Positions 10,850-21,105 of a DNA stretch of 64,000 bases are shown piece after piece (positions within the stretch are counted from its first letter, which is position 1; each line of letters begins with the position of its first letter). A model generated the notes under the pieces. The model was not told the DNA's origin. It was given only the letters and a program-made list of their open reading frames with translations, and did no database searches. Origin of the DNA: Protula sp. h YS-2021 (taxonomy: Eukaryota > Annelida > Polychaeta > Sabellida > Serpulidae). Both the position numbers and the translations under genes were made by a program. Location: contig OX457025.1 of NCBI GenBank assembly GCA_949752745.1, positions 50,711,098-50,775,097 of the forward strand, read 5' to 3'.

Positions 10850-11440
10850 TTGTATTAAGTGTTTCCATACACACTTCTTGCTAAAATATTTCTGATTTCC
10901 GATGATATTCCGTTTCTGTACGCGGTGGCAAAGCTATCCATCCCCCGTTTCGCTTTCATTATTTTCTTACTTGGCTAAATGCTAAGTAACTATATAAAAC
11001 TTTTTGTTCATGTTTTTATTTGGTATTTACTGTTGTCAGTTTAGCAAGATCATTTTTACTTATCATTAATGTAAAGCACGAACTCGGAGGCACATGCAAA
11101 AGTAGTTTCGTGTTTGTTTTTTCACCCTTTGTACTTGTCAGTAATGTTAAGCACGAACCGTGTGTTTTTTCTAGTGAATAAAGTGTAAGTACTCGTGGCC
11201 ATCTGATTGTTTAAACGAGCGTTAAGTACTGACATAATAATTTTCATAGTTTTTTATTTTACAACTCTATTGGCAAAGTGCGCCCCCCCCCCCCCCCCCC
11301 GCACCACGGATAATAATAATAATGCTTTCTGTAGGTTTCTAAATTACCTGAAGAACAATAAACAAACCAAACGTTTTTTCTTTTACATGCTATGAACTGT
11401 CTCCGTCGTAGGGTTATGATACACAGGATCAGTGTAAGAA
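10850..11440. repeat. Direct repeat, left copy (~585 bp)
   Basis: This is collinear with 15228-15805 (about 90 % identical by eye), from GTATTAA.TGTTTCCATRCACAC to GGGTTATGATACACAGGATCAGTGTA. Inside, the block CTTGTCAGTAATGTTAAGCACGAAC is itself repeated (11061, 11134, and outside at 11510 and 11745), so the duplication sits on an older tandem repeat. Copies lack TG...CA ends, so they are not clearly LTRs although they bracket the gypsy fragment. A long C run lies at 11282-11300. Confidence 0.7.
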
Positions 11441-12291
11441 ACTTAATTTTATACAGCCCTAACAAGGTAACAGGTTCTTATTTCTGGTGGATTTTTTATC
11501 CTTTTTACTTGTCAATAATGTAAAGCACGAACCCTGTGTTCATTTTTATCAATTTTAAATTTTGATTTCAATAAGTTCTTAAATCACTTAATAGACGAAT
11601 AAATAAATTTAACACGAAAATGTATTCTTCCAAGGCCCTGGTATGATCTCGGACACCATTGTTGTTTTTGTATCACAAAACCAGGCCACGGCGACAAATA
11701 CAGAAATAGACCCTGTTTCGTGTTTCACTTTTTTGACGCCTTGTACTTGTCTGTCATGTTAAGTACGAGCTCTGTTTTTATGGATGTTATTGGTGTGTGT
11801 ATGTTGTACACCAATTAAGAATGCAAATAATTAATAAGCAATTACTAAGTTTATTTAATAAAAACACGTCTACTCAGTTATATGTATCTTTTGTAAGCAT
11901 GCACAGAATACGGGGATGAATGTGGTTAGTTAAAGCAAACCTATTTCCTAGAACTTGATTACTCATACACGCATGATCTGATAGGCATCACTAACATCTC
12001 CCTTTTCAAAATGAATTAGGTTTTCTTTTTTTAACAAAATAAGCATTTGCAAATTCTCCACACAGAACTGAGAATTATTTTCCTTTAAAATTAGAACCCT
12101 TTTTAACAGTAAGAATTTAGAATATAAAAAGTGGCATAAAATGAAATAAACAATCCTTCTCACATTCATTAATTAAATAAAACCAAAAGCTTGTTTATGT
12201 TTTAATCTATCTGGCGTTTTGCTTAAGCTGCTAAAAAGCACAATATTTTTTTAACAGTGTCTGCATTTTGTACACTATTTACAGTTAGAGG
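11441..12291. other. Non-coding between repeat and gypsy fragment
   Basis: There are no exons. The only recognisable features are further degenerate copies of the CTTGTCAGTAATGTTAAGCACGAAC block (11505, 11738). Confidence 0.45.
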
Positions 12292-13498
12292 TCAGGGGAT
12301 ATGAATATATGGCTGTGCTTGTTTACGATTTCTGGAACTTCTGTGGAGAGGCATTTGTTGCTGCTTGCTGATCTCTGAGTGTTGTGTATTGTCAACAACA
12401 CTTTCTGACTTGCTTTCTGTTGTTATGATGGTTTCCTCTCGCGTTTCATAGTTGTGGTTATTCCTGCGTGGTTTTATATGAATCCTGTTTCGGCGATATT
12501 TTTTGCCTTCACAGTTAACTACATAAGAGCGATCTGTCAGCTTTTCTTGACAGATGCCTTGGGTCCACACATTTCTATTGCTGTTTTGTGGCTGCACATA
12601 AACTGGCTGTCCAACTTCTATTTTGGGGAGTGGGGCTGCGTTTCGGGCGTAAAATCGCTTTGCCAGTTGACGTTTGTGCTCGATCTTGGTTTTCACATCG
12701 CGCTGTATTTCAGACTCAAGTAGTTTGACGTTTGTTGGCAGCGTGGTTTTCGTTCGTCTTGCCATGAGTCGCTGAGCTGGACGTAGGCGTATTTCTCCAT
12801 TCGAGGAGCGCTTTATAAATATTTATTTTCGAGGTGTAAGCCTTTTGCATTAAGATTTTAGCAATCTTAACGGTTGCTTCGACTTTACCATTGCTTTGGC
12901 TATGGTACGGCGAGATGGAGATATGGTCAAAACTCCATTCTGCTGCAAATTTGGAGAATTCGTCGCTGACTAAATTGGCGTTGTTGTCAGTGATAACTTC
13001 GTCGGGAATTCCGAATCTCGCAAAATGACCTTGCAGGCATTTGATAATCGCTTGCGTTGTGGATGAGTATAAGCGATCTATTTCAAAATAATCGCTGTAA
13101 TAATCCACGGTGATCAAATGTGTTTTGCCTTTGAATTTGAATTCTTCGACAGCGATTTTAGCCCAGGGACGCGAGGGTATTTTGGTCGTTTGCAGAGGTT
13201 CTTTCTGCTGACTGTTGTTAATCTCCTCACACACATGACAGTTATCGACAAGGTTTTTTATGTCACTGCGCATAATGGGCCAAAATAACGAATCGGCTGC
13301 CTTTCTGATGCAGGCTGCAGTTCCTAGATGGCTTCTGTGAATTTTGGGAAGCATTTCTGGGCGTAGCTGTTTTGGTATTATGACACGCAGTCCCTTGTAC
13401 AGAATGCCATTCTGCACTGTAATTTCTTCACGGTAATTCCAGAAGTCTTTCACCCATCGTAATACAATGCGATGCGAGTGATAAAGCGTGAGGAGCAA
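12292..13498 (-). pseudogene. Ty3/gypsy integrase region (fragment)
   Basis: Two overlapping minus-strand frames (13498-12716 and 12765-12292) encode an integrase. They hold the H2C2 zinc-binding part (HRSHLG...CHVC), the core with the catalytic Asp in LITVDYYSD, the second Asp in EVITDNNAN and the Glu in NGKVEAT, and a C-terminal segment with YVQPQ and KYRRNRIHI. A frameshift separates core and C-terminal part near 12720-12765. Integrase inserts the reverse-transcribed element into host DNA. The copy is non-functional: it lacks gag, protease, part of RT and most of RNase H. Confidence 0.85.
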
Positions 13499-13589
13499 CT
13501 GTTTTACAAGAGGCGAATGCGATTGGTTTGCCCTCTTGTAAAAGCAGTTGCTCCTAACGCTTTATCACTCGCATCGCATTGTATTACGA
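13457..13589. repeat. Near-perfect inverted repeat inside gypsy fragment
   Basis: Arms 13457-13513 and 13532-13589 are complementary, with one mismatch and one 1-nt indel, around an 18-nt loop. The right arm (read on the minus strand) encodes the RNase H start (VIQCDASDKALGATAF). The left arm is the same segment flipped. The rest of RNase H is missing at this point. Confidence 0.9.
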
Positions 13590-14260
13590 CGGGCTTGACA
13601 TCGTAATAGGCTAAGACGGGCTCTAGTGTAACGAGTCGTTTTGCTTCTTTGAATGCGTCTTCCTGCTGAGATTTCCAGTTCCATTCGACGTCGGAGTGGT
13701 GCGCACACTTCTGATAAGTGGGGAAGGAATTTGGCATGGTAATTTATAAATCCTAGGAAGCGCTGTGTTTCTTTGACGTTCGTTGGTCGCGGCATTTCTG
13801 TAATAGAGCGAACCTTCTCTGGATCTGGTTTAACACCATTTTGCGTGAGCAAATGTCCTATATATGACACTTCGCTTTGGCAGAGCTTTACTTTCTTGCG
13901 GTTGAGCTTCAGCTGCTTCTCACGGCATCGTTCGAGTAGTTTCTCGAGGTTCTGGTTATGACTCTGAATTGCTTCTTCTACGGTATTGCCTTCGCCGTAT
14001 AAAAGTAGGTCGTCGGCAACAATTTGGAGACCAGGAATTCCACTGAGCGATTCGGACTTTCGTTGCTGATACTCTTCGCTTGCGGGCTTTATTCCGAACG
14101 GCATTCGTAGCCAGCGGTACCGGCCAAACGGTGTCCAAAACGTTGTTAGGTAGCTGCTTTCGTCATCTAGTACGCATTGATGGTATCCGTCGGATGCGTC
14201 AAGGACGGAGAATACTTTCGCTTTAGAAAGGCGGGGCAGTATTTCCTCAGTTGTTGGCAT
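13504..14260 (-). pseudogene. Ty3/gypsy reverse transcriptase and start of RNase H (fragment)
   Basis: Minus-strand frames 14260-13565 and 13737-13504 encode a Ty3/gypsy reverse transcriptase. They show FSVLDASDGYHQ, the LRMPFGIKPASEEYQ motif, an active-site box read as VADDLLLYG (YxDD variant), a thumb/connection segment with IGHLLT and RFLGFINYHAKFLP, then the first catalytic RNase H region around CDASD. One frame change occurs near 13700. The N-terminal fingers are absent because the segment joins directly to gag-type zinc knuckles at about 14260. This is a decayed retrotransposon copy, not an active element. Confidence 0.88.
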
Positions 14261-14395
14261 GTGGAGTTTGTTGCACTTACCACATGTTTTACCATAGGCC
14301 TTACAGAATTGTTTCCAGCGTTTATGTGCACTTCCGCAGTGCCGACATTTCTTTGTTGCTTTGTCATCTTGTGTTTGGGCTTTGGTGGCTTCTTC
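14250..14395 (-). pseudogene. gag-type zinc knuckles fused to RT
   Basis: In a minus-strand frame, two Cys-rich knuckle-like motifs (CRHCGSAHKRWKQFC and CKAYGKTCGKCNKLH) run directly into the RT segment at PTTEEILPRL. In intact Ty3/gypsy elements the protease and the first part of RT lie between these parts. An internal deletion is therefore the simplest reading. Confidence 0.7.
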
Positions 14396-14479
14396 ACGTG
14401 TTTAGTCCGGACCTCGCGTGTAAATTGTACATCTGAATCGAGTTGTATGCTAATTAGATACCTGGGCATTGTGGGAAGG

Positions 14480-15227
14480 CGTCGCAGCGTCACGTGCCAC
14501 TTTGCAAGCCGCCATCACGTAGTGTTGTGAAAAGTCAGGATATTTTTAAAAAATTTTTGGGAACACAGGTTTTGTAAGGTAAGATTTAATTTTTATAAAG
14601 AAACAGTGAGTTCACATGACAGTTAGTTGACGAGATATGTAGGTCGAAATGTGAAACTATTGTCTCATTTTCCTTGATGGGTGATATATCAGGATTTTTA
14701 CACACATTGTGTATGTTTATAATCATTGAATGACTGTTGAATTGTTAATTTTTTTTTAAATCTGCGTACTGCCACAGATTTTTTAGCGATTGTCAAAAAT
14801 GTTAAAATTTGTCCACAGATTAATTGGGTTTGTTGCAAATTATTTTTAGAATGGCCGATGCAAGTAATACTTCTGGGTCGCATTCCGCGCAGTTCAAGTT
14901 AACTTGGGAAAAAAGTTTTATTTCAATACGCTTCTTGTATAGGTTTTCGCTTCTAATATATTTTTGTGCAAATGTTTCCGAAAGTAGTTGCTGGTAAAGT
15001 TAGGTTCTCACTCCACAGACAGTTTAAGTTTTTGTATGTTTGTTAAATCATTTCGTTTATTTCAAAGCAGTGTTTAGCAGCGAATTAAGTGTATTTTGCC
15101 GAAGGTTCCTGTTTGACTATAACGTTTGGGGAGTTGCCATTATCTGTTGGTACATCACGAAAGCAGATTATTTCAGGCTTTAAAACTAGATTTCGAACGT
15201 TGGGCTGTCAAATTAGTGTGTATCTCA
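14480..15227. other. Non-coding
   Basis: I see no gene and no clear LTR. The stretch is A/T-rich. Confidence 0.45.
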
Positions 15228-15805
15228 CATGTATTAACTGTTTCCATGCACACGTCTTGCTAAAATATTTCAAATTTCCGATGATATTCCGTTTCTACAC
15301 GTGGCGGCAAAGTTACCCATCCCCCGATTCGCTTTCATTAGGTTCTTACTTTGGCTGAAATGCCAAGTGACTATATCAAACCTTTTGTGCATGTTTTTAT
15401 TTGTTATGTACTGTTGTCAGTTTAGCAAGATCATTTTTACTTATCAGTAATGTAAAGCATGAACTCGGAGAGACATGCAAAAATAGTTTCGTGTTTGTTT
15501 TTTCACCCTTTGTACTTGTCAGTAATGTTAAGCACGAACCGTGTGTTTTTTCTAGTGAATAAAGTGTGAGTACTCGTGGCCATCTGATTGTTAAAATGAG
15601 CTGACTTAATAATTTTCATAGCTTATTATTTTACAACCCTATTGACAAAGTGCGCCATCCCTCGCCCCACTCCCGCACCACGGATAATAATAATGCTTTC
15701 TGCAGGTTCCTAAATCACCTGATAGATCAATAAACAGATCAAACGTTTTTTTACATGCTATGAAATGTCTCCGTCGTAGGGTTATGATACACAGGATCAG
15801 TGTAG
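15228..15805. repeat. Direct repeat, right copy (~585 bp)
   Basis: This copy lies about 4.37 kb from the left copy in the same orientation. It is collinear throughout, including the CTTGTCAGTAATGTTAAGCACGAAC block at 15436 and 15513 and the 3' end GGTTATGATACACAGGATC. It ends about 450 bp before the PWWP-only gene. Confidence 0.7.
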
Positions 15806-16170
15806 GTTCTTTCTACACACAGTGTTTATGTTTTATATGTTTGTCGTTTTTTTTATTCTATTGACACAGTTTAAAACTGGCCCTGTATGTATCTGTGGCA
15901 CATACACTTGAAGAATAGTATAAAAGGTGTTTTGCATGTTTTGAGGGCAGGTGCGTCTTTTCCTAAAACATCTGATTGATTCTTGCAAGTCGAAATACAA
16001 GTCGTGTCGTTGAAAACTCAAGGTTCTTCCTCAATGCAGAGTTTGCGTTTTGTATGGGTGTATCAATCCTTATTTTCTTCATTTTTATACCGCGTTTAAA
16101 AAAGCACTCCATACATATCCATAAACGTGGCCCTTACAGAGCAATAGGCACGTTCTTTTGTATTGTCAGA

Positions 16171-16243
16171 CCAGGAATGACACAATATGACCTGCAACAG
16201 GTTGGCGGTGTCGTTAAACCAATCAAATAACTAACTAACTAAC
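16171..16243 (+). mobile_element. 5'-truncated SINE/RTE tail with exact 13-bp target duplication
   Basis: A 73-bp insert containing CCTGCAACAGGTTGGCGGTG and TCGTTAAACCAATCAAATA, and ending in an (AACT)n tail, is flanked by exact 13-bp copies of TTGTATTGTCAGA (16158-16170 and 16244-16256). The duplicated target contains the AG splice acceptor and the first base of the start codon of the PWWP-only gene. The ...CGTTAAAC-AATCAAAT tail is of a type often seen in molluscan SINE/RTE elements; that family call is from memory. Confidence 0.8.
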
Positions 16244-16255
16244 TTGTATTGTCAG

Positions 16256-16458
16256 ATGCCAAGAAAGAAGGAGTGGAAGTTGTCGAGACGAGAGAGGAAT
16301 GACAGGCCGCAAGAACCAGCTATTCCCCTGTCTAAATACAGGCCAGGGGATTTTGTTCTTGTGCTGTTCAGAAACAAATGGTGGCCATGTCAGGTGGAAT
16401 CGTTGATAGAAGGAGAAAAGGCCATAATGTACACATTCGTTGGCTTCGAAAGATACGA
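16256..16458 (+). CDS. PWWP-only gene, exon 1
   Basis: The exon starts with ATG directly after a CAG acceptor, so a non-coding 5' exon is expected upstream. It begins MPRKKEWK, the same start as its paralogue at 33138. A basic stretch is followed by the first part of a PWWP domain: YRPGDFVLVLFRNKWWPCQV, then FVGFERYE. PWWP domains are Tudor-family chromatin readers that bind methylated histone tails and DNA. The exon ends in phase 2 before GTGAGT. With exons 2-4 it encodes a 199-residue protein (600 nt with stop). A short SINE fragment sits directly upstream and has duplicated the splice acceptor. Confidence 0.75.
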
Positions 16459-16769
16459 GTGAGTTCACATTGTTTATTTCCGATATACCCAATACGTGTC
16501 AAGTTAGTAGTTGTGGAAGTTCACGTAATTGAACTTCCGGTTACTTTTGCGAATATCGTTCGCCTCTTTCTGCCTTCTTTCTACATAACCAGTTGATAAA
16601 ATATGATCTTCTGTGTGATACATTGAGTGTTCATTGAAGCGATAGTGAAAAAGCAGAAGATTAATGCATACAAAACATGCCAGTAGAAAATTTTTATACT
16701 TGTCCCAGATATTAAAAAAATCTGTTCAAAATATGGTTCGCAATTAAGTAACATAACATAAATTTGTAG

Positions 16770-16828
16770 ACCGGAGACGCTGCGCAATTTTAGGAAAGTT
16801 AAACCTTTCCCTGAATCTGCTGATATTG
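16770..16828 (+). CDS. PWWP-only gene, exon 2
   Basis: This 59-nt exon, with phase 2 in and phase 1 out, lies between TTTGTAG and GTAATT. It encodes PETLRNFRKVKPFPESADI, the PWWP strand/turn that ends in the typical 'KPF' motif. Its length, phases and sequence match exon 2 of the gene at 33138 (also exactly 59 nt, PEKVSDPRKLKPFPMAVGI). That match is strong evidence that both are real exons. Confidence 0.78.
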
Positions 16829-17298
16829 GTAATTGATCAGCTAATTAAGAAGTTTACCAAAGTTTGCATGTAGAAAGGGAAAAAAATACAATAGTGTTCC
16901 AGAGGCTTCCTTTTAAAGTTTGACTGCGTGGTGTTTTGTAATGAAATTAGTTTGACACCAACTAGGTCTTAACTTCCCTGAGATACCAGTTTCCATGCAT
17001 GTTAGGATTCATGAACTAAAGCAAGTTCGGAGTTGACGGTTTCACCTGTTGTTTTATTTGAAAATGCGTTCAAAACTGTTCTTTGTTTTATCCTGTTCTG
17101 TGCTGTGTTATATGTAATGTTTTCGATTATCTATTGAGTGAATTAGAACGAAGACAGCCTGCTAATTTAAACCTTTTATACTATTTCGTGGTACATTCTT
17201 GTGGGTATTATGTCGTGTATCAATGTAATTTGAACAAAGGTTGTAACTACGCGTAGTGTGAGCAATTATACGCACCTTTATGACTGTTTTCTCAATAG

Positions 17299-17403
17299 AC
17301 AACCACAATAAGAGACCATCAAAAGAGTATTTGAGAAGTTGGGTAGAAGCCAATAAAGCAGTTCTACGATGGGATCAATCGCATTTGGCAGATGCCTTGA
17401 GAG
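17299..17403 (+). CDS. PWWP-only gene, exon 3
   Basis: Bounded by TCAATAG and GTAATG, phase 1 to phase 1, 105 nt. It encodes the C-terminal helices of the PWWP fold (PSKEYLRSWVEANKAVLRW then DQSHLADAL). These align with KGYIKAWAEAAKRLCRRDQSHL in exon 3 of the large gene. The exon is half the length of its counterpart, because the acidic tail of the latter (about 35 residues) is missing. Confidence 0.78.
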
Positions 17404-17598
17404 GTAATGAAAATGATGGTGGGTCATATTTGGCAGTTGATTTGTAAAATGTATAGCGTAAATGTAGCGTAATGTAAATCTTCCTAAAATTAACTGAACA
17501 TTGAAATGTCGTATGTACGGAGTGCTAACAAATGTCAGAACTTAATGTATGTATTCCGCACAATTTGTTGTTTATATAATTAAATCCACTTGACGTAG

Positions 17599-17831
17599 GT
17601 GAACAAGATAATTGCGGTGAAGCCGCAGTCGTGGTTGTCGAAGGGTCTGCAGGTGATGTAATTTCCACTCTACGCGGTGAAGCTGCAGTCGTTGAAGAGG
17701 GTGGCGGTGATGTGGTTCCCACTCCACACGGTGAATCTGCAGTCGTTGAAGAGGTTGGCTATGGCGTGGTTCCCAGCCCACGCCGTGAAGCTGCAGTCGT
17801 TGAAGAGGGTGATTGTGATATGGTGGAATAG
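17599..17831 (+). CDS. PWWP-only gene, exon 4 with stop
   Basis: The exon follows GACGTAG in phase 1 and ends with TAG at 17829-17831. It encodes an acidic, Val-rich tail of about 77 residues made of four degenerate 18- to 20-residue repeats around GEAAVVEEGGGDVVPTP. The tail has no detectable relation to the large paralogue, so this gene is a PWWP reader module with its own tail. Candidate poly(A) signals AATAAA occur at about 18234 and 18886. A complete SINE starts 59 nt after the stop, probably in the 3' UTR. Confidence 0.72.
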
Positions 17832-17889
17832 TAAATAACCTGTCACACAGTCAGGTTTTGTTTGTTTTCTGAGTGTTTACGTCGCACCG

Positions 17890-18133
17890 ACCAGTCTCGG
17901 TGGCCTAGTGGTTAGAGTGTCCGCCTCGAGACTGGAAGATCCTGGGTTCAAACCCCGGTCGGGTCATACCTAAGACTTTAAAATTGGGACTCCTCCTTGC
18001 TACCCTGTGAGGCACTCCACATGTAAGGGTTAGAAGGTGGGCTGGAATGCCCCATTTCAGTATAATGTGGCAGGGGGATCCCGATATGACCATAGCAGTT
18101 GAAAGGGATCTAAAAAACAATACAACAACAACA
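17890..18133 (+). mobile_element. tRNA-derived SINE, complete
   Basis: Exact 11-bp target duplications ACGTCGCACCG flank the element (17879-17889 and 18134-18144). The head has RNA polymerase III promoter boxes resembling a tRNA (A box TGGCCTAGTGGTTAGAG, B box GGGTTCAAACCCC). The body contains AATGTGGCAGGGGGATCCCG and ATATGACCATAGCAG, and the tail is (ACA)n. It is not a functional tRNA gene, because the cloverleaf is not closed and it runs on into the SINE body. A 5'-truncated relative is at 32858. Confidence 0.88.
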
Positions 18134-18179
18134 ACGTCGCACCGCAGTTGAAAAAAAAAATAGATATGTTAAAACTGCT

Positions 18180-19560
18180 GCTAATGTTATGGACTTGGCG
18201 TATTCTTTTTAACGTGTGAAATGGAAAGAATCTAAATAAAAAACTGACATATGTGAGGGTTTCTAATTGACCTGACGTTGCAGTTTTGGTTGTCATGGAA
18301 TTCTCGCTTGAATGACTTTGCTTGCGTTGCTACTGGTATTTGTATCAAATATTTTGGGATCTGTTTTAGTCACTGATTCGCATGTATGGACACAATGTAA
18401 CCTGCTAAGGGTCGGCCGTGTCTTTAAACAAATAATTTAATTAACTGTATTTGGATATGTTCAAAGTATACTTCGCGCATTCTTTCTCTGGTGTGACATG
18501 AAAAGAATATAGCGAACATCTGTGTTGACATGAAAAGAGTATAGCGAACATCTGGCACATATGAGGGTTTTTACTTGACCTGACGGGGCTGCTTCGGTTG
18601 TTGCCAAGTTCTCACTTGAATGTCTTTCTTGTATTGCCACTGGTATTTATATCGAGATATTTTTGGATCTTTTTAAAATTACAGTGTATATACAGGAATT
18701 TCCAGCCATGCTCAGGTTCCTACAAGACTGGGCCCGTAAATAGTGATTGTTTTGTAACGTGTTCATTTATTTTGGCTTTCTGTAATGGTCATCCAGCACC
18801 ACAGTTAAAGAAGCACGGAGACTGTTGTAATATGCGTATAGTATATATATATATACGAAATGACTGTGTATTTAAAAGTAATAGAAATAAAAGTTTAAGT
18901 AGTGATTTTTTCTGCTTTCATTAATGTTCAGTACGCTCGACCGTTAACCTTGGAGATTTGTTAAAACTGTTTGGTTGAAATATCGGTTTAGCACGTGTCT
19001 TTTTTGAAGAGACTGCATTTCATGGTAAAAAAAAATGATACCAAGTTTCTTCTTGACCCCTTATGCGAACATTTGGTTTATGAATTTTTTGTTTGCTTTC
19101 CGACTCGTGTTTGCATAGGTTTCTATTTGACTTGACTCATTAATTGTTATTGTTTCATAACTTTATATTCCGCTTTCATTATTGGTCTGTTTGCCTTGCA
19201 CTTGAAAAGTGATAATTTGCCGGGTGCGGACGTATAGGTTGTTTTCGAAGTCTTTTTAAAACGTGCAACAATATTTGGGTTTCTGCTTAACGTGGTGCTC
19301 AATTGTGATTGCATAATAAGTTTTGCCAAATTTAATTTCGTCAAGATTTATTATTAGTGATATTATTTTCATTTATGGTAATTTCGCTGAAAAGTTTAAG
19401 AAGCATTTAGATTCTTTGGAATTTGGTTGTAATATGGGTTTAGCACGTTCCTTGTGTTAAAGGACAGAAGTAAATATAATATGGCAAGGTTCAGGTTTCT
19501 ACTTGACCTGATGCGCAACCTGTTTAGGTTGTTATCGAGTTCTAACAGTTACGTAATACA
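18180..19560. repeat. Degenerate tandem repeat after PWWP-only gene
   Basis: Segments sharing GAGGGTTT.TA.TTGACCTGACG, GTTGYCA.G..TTCTC.CTTGAATG and TTGCCACTGGTATTT recur at 18180-18370, 18480-18690, 19000-19140 and 19430-19540. They probably form the 3' region of the PWWP-only gene, in the same way that the large paralogue has a repetitive 3' region. 18404-18432 resembles an old SINE/RTE tail. Confidence 0.55.
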
Positions 19561-19672
19561 GAGGTTCTATAACTGTTGATCAAGAGGTTCTATTATTAAA
19601 CAAGGACTTCTATTGTTAAACAAAAAGTTCTATTGTTAAAGAAAAAATTATTGAAGAGGAAGTTCTATTACT
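19558..19672. repeat. GTTCTATTRTTAAACAA short tandem repeat
   Basis: About five imperfect 20- to 24-bp copies. I see no gene in 19673-20336; AATAAATAAA at about 19950 could be a poly(A) signal. Confidence 0.6.
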
Positions 19673-21105
19673 GTTCAATTTTTACCACTTGTGTTCAGTG
19701 TTTATAAAGAAAAAAGATGTTTGTAAATTGTATTTCTATTTTATGAAAGAGTTTTCAGGTTTTTACTTTGCGGTTTGAGATTATTTGAGATTTAAAGTGA
19801 AATAATCTTCAGTTAAGTTATTTTCATGTGTATCTGTCATTTAGAAACAATACACAGTCAAATGTTTTAAACACACTTTTGATGGTCGTTTCATTTCACT
19901 GGTTTCGAAGATTGTCTAATTATTTTTGTATCAAAATTAAAGCCATTTTTAAATAAATAAACACTCTAATGCTTTTAAGTAAACTTTTAATGATGGTTTA
20001 CTTGCTTGGTTTCATTTCACCGGTTTCTTTCACTAAAACTGGTTTGTGTAAACTCTTTTGTTTACAAACAAACCATTGTTTTGATATATATGCGAATGAG
20101 TCATAACGTCCTCGTACCGATTCCCTTTTCACATGAAATGATGCATAACTCAGTTCCTAAACACTTAACACTATATTTCCAGTTCGCAGGATGCAGAATT
20201 TTACTTCAACCTTTAATAACTTTTTTCCTCTTAAACTTTTTTTTTTTTTGCGCTCAAGTGCTATAACGTGTTAAAAAAATCGGGAGAGGTTTCCCCATAC
20301 CAAACTTTGATCCAAACCCAGTAATAAAAAACACTTGCACTGTGGCCCAGTTCACCGCTTCGCAGGGAGGGCAAGAGTGTGTGAATGTGTGTGTGTATGT
20401 GTGTGGATGTCAGTCTGTTGTGAACAACATGTGTGCAAGATATCTCGAAAACGAAAAGTCGGATCGACTTAAAATTTGATCGATTTGTTCCTGGTTAGGT
20501 CGGACGGTTCTATCAACTTTTGACGCATGTCACATATTTAGAGCAGGCGTATGAAGTCATTACGTAAAAATCTTGAGTGCGAAATTTCTCACCCGCTGAA
20601 GATCTGAGAAAGTGGTAACTTTTAGGGGTTGTTGCATGATGGGTCAGAAAGATTCTATAAAAAATTTTCGCGAATAGAGCGACGAATGCGGCGTGTGACG
20701 TCATCTCGTAAAACATGTATACATTATAAACATGATCTTGTGTGCAAAAATCTCGATAACTGAAAGCCCTATGGATTTCAAATTTTATTTTGGTATTCCT
20801 TGGGTCAGTCGGACGGTTCTGTCACTTTTTGACGCATCTCATTTGATTAGGGCAGGTGTATGACGCCATTACGTAAAAATCTTGTGTGCAAAATTTCTCA
20901 GCCGCTGAACATCAGAGAAAGTTGAAATTTGGTGGGATTGTTGGCTTGAAGGTCCGAAAGATTCTGTAATTTTTTTTGCTAGTAGAACGAACGAATGTTG
21001 CGTATGGCGTCATCGCGTAAAAGATGAAAATATTTTGAACAAGATCTTGTGTGCAAAATATCCCGATAGGGGAAAGTCGTATTGACTTAAAATTTTATAT
21101 GGGTA

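Noticed and set aside
11207..12169. Short frames (60-70 codons) on both strands
   Set aside because: A/T-rich non-coding sequence with no splice-compatible context or similarity.
17890..17965. A tRNA gene
   Set aside because: The A and B boxes are present, but the sequence continues into a SINE body with an (ACA)n tail and exact target duplications.
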